Positions 1 to 6,224 of a DNA stretch of 33,114 nucleotides are shown here, in pieces. The position numbers and the translations under genes were made by a program. Source of the stretch: an uncultured Clostridia bacterium (GTDB lineage: Bacteria; Bacillota; Clostridia; TANB77; CAG-508); contig CANRBK010000006.1 in assembly GCA_947628845.1 (NCBI GenBank), forward strand, positions 1 to 33,114, read 5' to 3'. The notes below the pieces were generated by a model that saw only the letters and a list, made by a program, of their open reading frames with translations, ran no database searches and was not told where the DNA came from. How positions within the stretch are numbered: the first letter of the stretch is position 1; each line of letters starts with the position of its first letter.

Positions 1-1
1 A

Positions 2-49
2 AAGGAAATTAATGAAAATAATATATTGAAGATAAAAGATAAAAATTAA
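2..49 (+). CDS. possible C-terminal tail of an upstream gene (partial)
   Basis: A reading frame open from the window edge encodes a 15-residue lysine/asparagine-rich tail (KEINENNILKIKDKN) and stops at TAA 47-49. It is followed within 9 bases by a strong palindrome, which is where the end of a transcription unit might lie. The stretch is too short to identify, and another frame could be the real one. Confidence 0.2.
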   Translation, partial: KEINENNILKIKDKN

Positions 50-57
50 TATTATAA

Positions 58-81
58 AAATGTCCAGACGTCTGGACATTT
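58..81. repeat. perfect 24-bp palindrome
   Basis: Bases 58-69 are the exact reverse complement of 70-81, with core TCCAGACGTCTGGA. It is the first of five inverted repeats in about 150 bp. The next one (87-104) repeats the TCCAGA/TCTGGA half-sites, so the pair could be binding sites of a dimeric regulator, or hairpins in RNA or single-stranded DNA. The perfect centre with no loop favours a DNA-level role. The function is inferred only. Confidence 0.6.
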
Positions 82-86
82 AAAAA

Positions 87-104
87 TTCCAGATGTGTCT
101 GGAA
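87..104. repeat. inverted repeat, 7-bp arms, 4-nt loop
   Basis: Arms TTCCAGA (87-93) and TCTGGAA (98-104) flank TGTG. The half-sites are the same as in the palindrome at 58-81. It is the second of the tandem set. Confidence 0.5.
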
Positions 105-105
105 C

Positions 106-126
106 ATTTGCGACATTGTCGCAAAT
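106..126. repeat. inverted repeat, 10-bp arms
   Basis: Arms ATTTGCGACA (106-115) and TGTCGCAAAT (117-126) are perfect reverse complements around a single T. It is the third of the tandem set and unrelated in sequence to the first two. It could fold as a hairpin after opening the two central pairs. Confidence 0.55.
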
Positions 127-133
127 ATTTGAA

Positions 134-171
134 AAGCTTTAGATTTAAAAATAAGTCTAAGGCTTATTTTT
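134..171 (+). terminator. terminator-like hairpin with T-rich tail
   Basis: The arm ending CTTTAGA (134-143) pairs with TCTAAGGCTT (156-165) through nine Watson-Crick pairs and one G-T pair, over a 12-nt AT-rich loop. The run after it (164-171) is T-rich. The shape fits an intrinsic terminator of a gene lying before the window. It is the fourth of the tandem hairpins, so the role is not certain. Confidence 0.45.
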
Positions 172-176
172 ATGGG

Positions 177-209
177 AATTTTATATCTACAACATTAAGA
201 TATAAAATT
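177..209. repeat. inverted repeat, 12-bp AT-rich arms
   Basis: Bases 177-188 (AATTTTATATCT) pair perfectly with 198-209 around a 9-nt loop. It is the fifth and last of the hairpin series that ends just before the helix-turn-helix remnant. There is no T tract after it. Confidence 0.5.
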
Positions 210-278
210 ATACTATCTTAACACTCAAAATTGAAATAAAGGCAATGTGGAGAAAAATAATTTAGGAGAAGGGAGGGG

Positions 279-377
279 ATGGCAATGTCGAATCTAAATT
301 TAAAAGGATTATGGATACCAATAGAAGTATTAACAGATAAAAATTTAACTCATATTATATTGTTCTACTTATTTTAA
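279..377 (+). pseudogene. truncated N-terminus of a helix-turn-helix / replication-type protein
   Basis: A strong SD (GGGAGGGG, 271-278) precedes ATG 279 and ATG 285 in the same frame; the second has better spacing. The frame encodes about 30 residues, including LKGLWIPIEVLTDKNLTHI, then hits TAA at 375-377. From general knowledge, an N-terminus of the type GLWIPIEIL followed by a helix resembles helix-turn-helix or replication proteins of clostridial mobile elements, which continue for 100 or more residues. Here the helix is cut at LTHIILFYLF and nothing recognisable follows. I read it as a decayed 5' end left by an element, but a genuine 30-residue peptide cannot be excluded. The family assignment is from memory. 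Confidence 0.4.
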
Positions 378-419
378 AATTTTTTTCATGTCTTTATCCT
401 GGTTAAAAAATAAAAAGTA

Positions 420-448
420 TTGTAATAAAATTTCAATTATGATATAAA
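420..448 (+). promoter_or_regulatory. predicted sigma-A promoter for the prepilin-like gene
   Basis: TTGTAA (420-425) and TATAAA (443-448) are separated by 17 bp. Start of transcription would fall near 455, about 30 bases before the ATG at 486, and the SD AGGAG (471-475) lies between. The complete promoter-SD-ATG series is the main reason to place the true start at 486, upstream of the AG repeat. Confidence 0.5.
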
Positions 449-485
449 TAAAAAAAGAAAAAACAAAAGAAGGAGTGAAAAAATA

Positions 486-551
<66 letters not shown>

Positions 552-621
552 TTTAGAGAACAAAAAAAGAAATTTATGCGAAAAGAAACAAAAAAATAAA
601 GGAATAACACTAGTAGCATTA

Positions 622-1626
622 GTGATAACAATAATAATTTTACTTATTTTAGCAGGAATATCAATAGCAAGTTTATCAGGAGAAAATGGACTATTAGGAA
701 AAACAATTAAAGCAGCTGAAGAACATAATAAAAGTGCAGCAAAAGAAGCATTAAATTTAAAACTAAGTGATATATTTTTAGAAAAAAAAGATAAAAATTT
801 AAGTTACTTAGACGATATGACAATAGAAGGATATAATGTAGAAGTAAGTGACATAGGAAGAATAGTAACAATGACAAAAGATAAAAGAAGTTATCAATTT
901 TTTGTAGACTCTGAATATAATGTGACAGAATTAGGAGAAGTAAATGCAACAACAGAAAGTGGAGGAAGTCAACAAAGAGAAGTAATTTATGGAGATTATA
1001 GAAATTCATTATTATATCAAGTGAATTTCAGGGATTTATTAAATAGTACAGATGAAAACATAACAAAAGTAGGAACAGGAATAGAAGTAGATGCAACAAA
1101 TACTTATGCAACATTTGATGGAAAAAGTGGAATAGTAGTAGATAATAGTATAGTAGATCCATATAAAAAATTACCCAAAAATACTTCTAAAACAATAACT
1201 TGTTGGTATAGAACAAAGGATAATAGTTCAAATCCTAGATGCCTAGTTTGCTTAGGAGATGTATATAAATCTGGAGAAGCTTGCATTTTATCATTTTTTC
1301 AAACAAGTATTGCTTTAGGAGTTGGTGATGGAAAATGTGATGGATATGTATATAATGAGACACGTTTTGATGGTAACTGGCATTTTTGGGTAGGAGTATT
1401 TAAAGATGGAAATACATCAGAGGGCTATTATGACAATGTAAGATATACTGCAAAAGGAACTTATTCTACTGGAGATGAAACGGATTTATTTATAGGCAGA
1501 TATATAGATAATAGTGGATGTTATACAGGAGACTTAGCAGATATACGTATATATTCTTCAGCACTAACTGATGAACAAGTATATCAACTATATGAATATG
1601 GAAAACATAATTTAAAAGATAAATAA
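622..1626 (+). CDS. prepilin-like protein with C-terminal LamG/lectin-like domain (frame disrupted at N-terminus)
   Basis: The first in-frame start codon here is GTG 622, but this cannot be the true start because it cuts through the signal segment. The same frame upstream (514-621) reads KKQKNKG, then ITLVALV and a long hydrophobic stretch ending ILAGISIA. That is a class III (prepilin peptidase type) signal with a basic leader, a cleavage glycine and a hydrophobic helix; the usual Glu at +5 is replaced by Ala. After a spacer, roughly residues 155-325 resemble a LamG/concanavalin-like fold: ATFDGKSG, the strand NWHFWVGVFKDG, LFIGRYIDN, and the closing ADIRIYSSALTDEQVYQLY. The inferred product is a membrane-anchored or pilus-like surface protein binding glycans. 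The real gene most likely starts at ATG 486 and is currently out of frame. A hairpin terminator follows at 1635, so the gene is monocistronic. Confidence 0.75.
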   Translation: MITIIILLILAGISIASLSGENGLLGKTIKAAEEHNKSAAKEALNLKLSDIFLEKKDKNLSYLDDMTIEGYNVEVSDIGRIVTMTKDKRSYQFFVDSEYNVTELGEVNATTESGGSQQREVIYGDYRNSLLYQVNFRDLLNSTDENITKVGTGIEVDATNTYATFDGKSGIVVDNSIVDPYKKLPKNTSKTITCWYRTKDNSSNPRCLVCLGDVYKSGEACILSFFQTSIALGVGDGKCDGYVYNETRFDGNWHFWVGVFKDGNTSEGYYDNVRYTAKGTYSTGDETDLFIGRYIDNSGCYTGDLADIRIYSSALTDEQVYQLYEYGKHNLKDK

Positions 1627-1634
1627 TGATATAT

Positions 1635-1672
1635 AAAATCACAAGTTTTTGAAAAAAATACTTGTGATTTTT
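1635..1672 (+). terminator. intrinsic terminator after the prepilin-like gene
   Basis: Bases 1635-1646 pair with 1660-1671 (stem including ATCACAAGT/ACTTGTGAT) around a 13-nt loop. The 3' side runs into T-rich sequence. It lies 9 bases after the stop codon. Confidence 0.75.
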
Positions 1673-1690
1673 ATTATTTATATATATAAT
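1662..1690 (+). promoter_or_regulatory. weak candidate promoter for pta-ack
   Basis: TTGTGA (1662-1667) and a perfect TATAAT (1685-1690) are 17 bp apart. The -35 lies inside the 3' arm of the preceding terminator, and the predicted transcript start (near 1697) almost touches the SD (GGGAGG, 1699-1704). The -10 is convincing, but the very short leader makes the site doubtful. Confidence 0.3.
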
Positions 1691-1710
1691 TATGATTAGG
1701 GAGGAAAAAA

Positions 1711-2712
1711 ATGAATTTTATAGAACAAATAAAAGAAAGAGCAAAGAAAAATATAAAAACAATAGTGCTTCCAGAAGCAGAAGATATAAGAACACTAAAA
1801 GCTACAGAAATAGTAATGAAAGAAAAATATGCAAATATAATTTTAATAGGCAATAAACAAGAAATATTAGATAAAGCAAAAAATAATAATATACATATTG
1901 AAAATGCAACAATAATTGAACCAGAGAAATCTGAAAATTATGAAAAATATGTAAATTTGCTATATGATTTAAGAAAAAATAAAGGAATGACTATAGAAAA
2001 AGCAAAAGAATTAGTTTTAGATCCTGTATATTTTGGAATGTTAATGGTAAAAGATGATGAAACAACCGCAGATGGCTTAGTTTCAGGTGCTATACATTCA
2101 ACTGCAGATACATTAAGACCAGCATTACAAATATTAAAAACAGCTCCAGATACAAAATTAGTTTCAGCATTTTTTGTTATGGTAGTTCCAAATTGCGAAT
2201 ATGGAGAAAATGGAGTATTTATCTTTGGAGATAGTGGGCTAAATGCTAATCCAAATTCAGAAGAATTATCAGAAATAGCAATATCTTCAAGTAAGAGTTT
2301 TACACAACTAGTAGGAAAAGAACCTAAAATTGCGATGCTTTCATATTCAACTTATGGAAGTGCAAAATCTGAATTGACTCAAAAAGTAGTTGAAGCAACA
2401 AGAATATTAAAAGAAAAAGAACCAAAATTAAAAGCTGATGGAGAATTACAATTAGATGCTGCAATTATACCAGAAGTTGCGAAATCAAAAGCTCCAGAAA
2501 GCAATATAAAAGGAGAAGCTAATGTATTGATATTTCCAGATTTGAATGCAGGAAATATAGGATATAAATTAGTGCAGAGATTAGCTAAAGCAGAAGCTTA
2601 TGGACCATTATGCCAAGGAATAGCTAAACCTGTAAATGACCTTTCAAGAGGTTGTAGTTATCAAGATATAGCAGGAGTTATTGCAATAACTGCTGTACAG
2701 GCACAAAATTAA
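1711..2712 (+). CDS. pta: phosphate acetyltransferase
   Basis: Interconverts acetyl-CoA and acetyl phosphate in the cytoplasm, the first step of acetate formation with ATP gain. The 333-residue length matches the short Pta form (about 325-335) without the extra N-terminal domain. Family segments are visible: IVLPEAEDIRTLKA at the start, DGLVSGAIHSTADTLRPALQ, VFIFGDSGLNANPN, MLSYSTYGSAKS, GELQLDAAI, and the closing NVLIFPDLNAGNIGYKL with GPLCQGIAKPVNDLSRGCS. GGGAGG lies 7 bases before the ATG. Acetate kinase follows 37 bases after the stop, as is usual for the pta-ack operon. Confidence 0.96.
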   Translation: MNFIEQIKERAKKNIKTIVLPEAEDIRTLKATEIVMKEKYANIILIGNKQEILDKAKNNNIHIENATIIEPEKSENYEKYVNLLYDLRKNKGMTIEKAKELVLDPVYFGMLMVKDDETTADGLVSGAIHSTADTLRPALQILKTAPDTKLVSAFFVMVVPNCEYGENGVFIFGDSGLNANPNSEELSEIAISSSKSFTQLVGKEPKIAMLSYSTYGSAKSELTQKVVEATRILKEKEPKLKADGELQLDAAIIPEVAKSKAPESNIKGEANVLIFPDLNAGNIGYKLVQRLAKAEAYGPLCQGIAKPVNDLSRGCSYQDIAGVIAITAVQAQN

Positions 2713-2749
2713 AAGACAAAAAATATATGTTGTCAAAGGGGGAATATTT

Positions 2750-3952
2750 GTGAAAATTTTAGTATTAAACTCAGGTAGTTCATCATTAAAATATCAAGTA
2801 ATTGATATGGACACAGAAGAAATGTTAGTAAAAGGATACTTTGAAAGAATAGGACAACAAAATTCTTTTTTAACACACAAAGTAAATGGAGAAAAAAGAA
2901 AATTTGAAAAATATGTTGAAAATCATCAACAAGCTCTTGAATTTATTTTTACTAGATTAATAAATGACCATTATGGTGTAATTAAAAGCTTAGATGAACT
3001 TGGTGGAATTGGGCATAGAGTTGTTCAAGGAGGAGAAAAATATTCTAAATCTGTACTTATAACAGATGAGGTAATTGAAGAAATAAAGAAATGTGCAGAT
3101 TTAGCACCATTACATAATCCAGCTTGCGTCTTAGGAATTGAAGCATGCAAAAAAATAGCACCAAAAATACCTATGGTAGCAGTTTTTGATACAGCATTTC
3201 ATCAAACTATACCAAAAGAAAGATATATATATCCTATAGATTATGAGTATTATAAAAAATATGGTATAAGAAAATATGGAGCACATGGAACATCACATCA
3301 ATATGTTTCTCAAAGAGTTGCAGAAATTATGAATAAAGATATAAAAGATTTAAAAATTGTAAATTGCCATTTAGGACAAGGGGCAAGTGTATGTGCTATA
3401 CAAAACGGAGAATCAGTAGAAACAAGTATGGGATTGACACCATTAGGAGGAATTCCAATGGGAACAAGAAGTGGAGACTTAGATCCATCTGTAATTACTT
3501 ATTTAATGAAAAAAGAAAATTTATCAGCTCAAGAAATGGAAGATATATTAAATAAGAAATCAGGAGTATTTGGAATATCAAGAGTTTCAGTTGATTTTAG
3601 AGACATAGAAAATGAAGCACTTGCAGGAGGAATACATGCACAACTGGCATTAGATGTATATCATTATTTAACTGCATCTTATGTAGCAAGATGTGCTGTT
3701 GCAATGGGAGGAATAGATGTGCTTACATTTACAGCAGGTGTTGGCGAAAAAGGCCCTATTTCTAGAAAAGCAATATGTGATCAACTTGAATTTTTTGGAG
3801 TAAAGATAGATGATGAAAAAAATAATGTAAGAGGAGAGGAAAGAGAAATTTCAACTCCGGATTCTAAAGTGAAAATTTTTGTAATTCCAACAAATGAAGA
3901 ATTAATGATAGCAAGAGAAACTTTACAAATAGTAAATAAAGGAGAAGAATAA
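2750..3952 (+). CDS. ackA: acetate kinase (first copy)
   Basis: Makes ATP and acetate from acetyl phosphate. The start is GTG, chosen because AAAGGGGG (2735-2742) is 7 bases upstream and the protein begins with the family's MKILVLNSGSSSLKYQ. 400 residues is the normal length. Visible active-site regions: Asn7 and the SSS loop, Arg90 in GHRVVQGG, VFDTAFHQT, YGAHGTSH, CHLGQGASV, GTRSGDLDP, and the terminal NEELMIA with the conserved Glu. Oddities: His-to-Gln in the usual GHRVVHGG and Phe-to-Ala in the usual YGFHGTSH. The segment GIS.VS.DFRDIE is canonical, unlike the second copy. Two bases separate it from the next ack gene. Confidence 0.93.
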   Translation: MKILVLNSGSSSLKYQVIDMDTEEMLVKGYFERIGQQNSFLTHKVNGEKRKFEKYVENHQQALEFIFTRLINDHYGVIKSLDELGGIGHRVVQGGEKYSKSVLITDEVIEEIKKCADLAPLHNPACVLGIEACKKIAPKIPMVAVFDTAFHQTIPKERYIYPIDYEYYKKYGIRKYGAHGTSHQYVSQRVAEIMNKDIKDLKIVNCHLGQGASVCAIQNGESVETSMGLTPLGGIPMGTRSGDLDPSVITYLMKKENLSAQEMEDILNKKSGVFGISRVSVDFRDIENEALAGGIHAQLALDVYHYLTASYVARCAVAMGGIDVLTFTAGVGEKGPISRKAICDQLEFFGVKIDDEKNNVRGEEREISTPDSKVKIFVIPTNEELMIARETLQIVNKGEE

Positions 3953-3954
3953 TA

Positions 3955-5145
3955 ATGAAAATATTAGTATTAAATTGTGGTAGTTCATCACTAAAATATC
4001 AATTGATAAATATGGATACAGAAGAAGTAATGGCTTCTGGAAAATATGAAAGAATAGGAGAAGCAGAAGCATTTATAACACATAAAGCAAATGGTAAAAA
4101 AATAGAAATTAAAAATCCAGCCTATAATCATTCTGAAGCAATAGATTTTACTTTAAAACAATTGACCAATCCTGAATATAAGGTAATAGATAGTTTAGAT
4201 GAAATAAATGCAATAGGACATAGATTAGTACATGGTGGCGAAAAGATTTCAGAATCTGTAGTAATTGACGATAGTGTTGAAGAAGTTTTAAAAGAATATA
4301 CAGATTTAGCACCATTACATAACCCAGCTTGTATATTAGGAATTGAAGCATGCAAAGAAGTTATGCCAGGAAAGCCAATGGTTGGAGTATTTGATACAGC
4401 TTTCCATCAAACAATGGAAAAAGATAAATTTATATATGCAATTCCTTATGAATATTATAAAAAATATGGAGTTAGAAAATATGGTTTCCATGGAACATCC
4501 CATCAATTTGTTTCTCAAAGACTTGCAGAAATTGAAAATATTTCTTTAGAAGGAACAAAAGTTGTTACATGTCATTTAGGACAAGGAGCAAGTATATGTG
4601 CAATTAAAGATGGAAAGTCAGTAGATACAAGTATGGGATTAACACCTTTAGGAGGACTTCCAATGGTAACTAGAAGTGGAGATTTAGATCCATCAGTAGT
4701 TACATATATTATGAAAAAAGAAAATTTAACACCAGAGCAAATGGAAGAAATGCTAAATAAAAAATCAGGACTTTCAGCTATGGCAAATTTAGATCCAGAT
4801 TTTAGAGTTATTGAAGAAAAATCTAATGAAGGCGATGAATTAGCAAAATTAGCTATTGAAAACTTCAATTATACAATAGCAAGTTATATTGCAAAATATG
4901 TTGTTGCAATGAAAGGAATAGATTATATAATTTTTACAGGAGGAATTGGAGAAAATCAAATCAATATTCGTAAAGGGATTTGCGAAAAACTAGCTTTTAT
5001 GGGAGTTGACTTAGATATTGATGCTAATAATATGAAAGGGGAAGAAAAAGTTATTTCAAAACCTAATTCAAAAATTAAAGTTTATGTAATTCCAACAAAT
5101 GAGGAATTAATGATTGCAAAAGAAACTTTAAGATTGATAAAATAA
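3955..5145 (+). CDS. ackA: acetate kinase (second, tandem copy)
   Basis: A second full-length (396-residue) acetokinase placed head to tail with the first; its SD (GGAG, 3941-3944) lies inside the end of the first copy. It keeps MKILVLNCGSSSLKYQ, GHRLVHGGEK, VFDTAFHQT, YGFHGTSHQ, CHLGQGASI, TRSGDLDP and NEELMIA. It differs from the first copy at several motif positions: LPMVTRSGD instead of the usual MGTRSGD, and GLSAMANLDPDFR in the segment that is GIS.VS.DFRD elsewhere. The copies are clearly diverged, so this is not a recent duplication. Different acyl-phosphate preference is possible but not readable from sequence. No terminator is evident before the next gene, 46 bases on. Confidence 0.92.
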   Translation: MKILVLNCGSSSLKYQLINMDTEEVMASGKYERIGEAEAFITHKANGKKIEIKNPAYNHSEAIDFTLKQLTNPEYKVIDSLDEINAIGHRLVHGGEKISESVVIDDSVEEVLKEYTDLAPLHNPACILGIEACKEVMPGKPMVGVFDTAFHQTMEKDKFIYAIPYEYYKKYGVRKYGFHGTSHQFVSQRLAEIENISLEGTKVVTCHLGQGASICAIKDGKSVDTSMGLTPLGGLPMVTRSGDLDPSVVTYIMKKENLTPEQMEEMLNKKSGLSAMANLDPDFRVIEEKSNEGDELAKLAIENFNYTIASYIAKYVVAMKGIDYIIFTGGIGENQINIRKGICEKLAFMGVDLDIDANNMKGEEKVISKPNSKIKVYVIPTNEELMIAKETLRLIK

Positions 5146-5155
5146 AATACAAAAA

Positions 5156-5191
5156 AAGGAGAGTTAGCCTTAAGACTGACATAAACCAAAA
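5156..5191 (+). promoter_or_regulatory. SD separated from start codon by a small hairpin
   Basis: AAGGAGAG (5156-5163) is the only good SD for the ATG at 5192, which is about 28 bases away instead of the usual 5-10. Between them, GTTAG (5163-5167) can pair with CTGAC (5176-5180), which would shorten the effective distance to about 11 bases. The start codon is fixed by family alignment, so the spacing is real. The same layout recurs at 11058-11100 before another GT2 gene. The structure is short and includes one G-T pair. Confidence 0.4.
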
Positions 5192-6184
5192 ATGGAAGAA
5201 AAAATAGATGTATTATTAACTACATATAATACAAAAATAGAATATTTAAAAAAACAACTAGATAGTATATTAAATCAAACATATACAAACTTCAATTTAA
5301 TAATTTCTGATGACTGCTCAACAAATAAAGAAGTAGTTGAAACTTTGAGAGAATACGAGCAAAAAGACAATCGAATAAAAATATATATACAACCACAAAA
5401 TTTAGGATATACAAAGAATTTTGAATTTGTACTTACAAAATCAACTGAAAAATATATAGCTTATAGTGATCATGATGATATATGGTATGAAAATAAATTA
5501 GAAGAAAGTTTAAAAATATTAAAAGAAAAAGATGTAGATTTAGTATATTGCGATGCAAAACAAATAGATGAAAATGGAAATACAATACACGAAAGTTATT
5601 TGAGATATAAAAATATGCCTATAATAAGCGGAAAAAACATTATATTACCATTTTCAAGACATATAGCAATTGGATGTAGCCAAATGTTTACAAAAGAAGT
5701 TAAAGATATAATGATACCATTTACTGAAAATACAATTGCACATGATTGGAACTCAGTATATATTGCTAATAGATTAAAAGGATTTTATTGTATAGATAAA
5801 GTTTTGTTAGAATATAGACTTCATAATAATAATGCTTTTGGAGGTCGAAATTTGAAACAAAACATGCAAATTTGGAAAAAAGAAAATGGTAATTCTTATG
5901 AATCTTATTTGAAATATAGACATAAGGTTATAACTGATACATATTTAGCAGGAGTTTTAATGTGTAAAGAATATTCTACTAAGATAAAAGATAATATTTT
6001 AGAATCATTAGAAAATGATATTATAGAATATTATAAAAAAGCACAAAAAGCAAAAATTATATATTTTCCAATTCATAAATATTTTAAGTATTTATATTTT
6101 AAAAACATTGGAAAAAGAAAATATAAGGAAATAATGATATTACATTTTCCACTTATAAGTTATATTATTTTTACTTTATTATAA
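5192..6184 (+). CDS. GT2 family glycosyltransferase
   Basis: Likely transfers a nucleotide sugar (perhaps rhamnose) to a growing cell-surface glycan on the cytoplasmic side. The N-terminal GT-A fold begins DVLLTTYNTKIEYLKKQLDS, followed by ISDDCSTNKE and the metal-binding region YSDHDDIWYENK (about residue 93), where most relatives have DQDD. A later HDWNSVYIANR segment fits the acceptor side. At 330 residues it is normal for the WbbL/RfbF-like group, and the start matches the family start. It resembles the GT2s at 11101 and 22225. The SD is unusually far away (see 5156-5191). The specificity is inferred. Confidence 0.88.
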   Translation: MEEKIDVLLTTYNTKIEYLKKQLDSILNQTYTNFNLIISDDCSTNKEVVETLREYEQKDNRIKIYIQPQNLGYTKNFEFVLTKSTEKYIAYSDHDDIWYENKLEESLKILKEKDVDLVYCDAKQIDENGNTIHESYLRYKNMPIISGKNIILPFSRHIAIGCSQMFTKEVKDIMIPFTENTIAHDWNSVYIANRLKGFYCIDKVLLEYRLHNNNAFGGRNLKQNMQIWKKENGNSYESYLKYRHKVITDTYLAGVLMCKEYSTKIKDNILESLENDIIEYYKKAQKAKIIYFPIHKYFKYLYFKNIGKRKYKEIMILHFPLISYIIFTLL

Positions 6185-6224
6185 AGTGCTTATATAAAAA
6201 AAATATTAGTATAAGGAGAGTAAA

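Noticed and set aside
1-485. tRNA or riboswitch in the gene-poor start of the window
   Set aside because: No cloverleaf, CCA end or recognisable aptamer core; the structure is simple inverted repeats.
707-1009. 100-codon open frame on the minus strand opposite the prepilin-like gene
   Set aside because: Leu/Phe/His-rich shadow of an A-rich coding strand, no SD, no family resemblance. Other minus-strand frames (for example 4572-4868, 12671-12961, 31569-31886, 32740-33072) were rejected for the same reason.
2750-5145. The two ack genes as one gene split by a frameshift
   Set aside because: Each has its own SD, start, full set of motifs and normal length.
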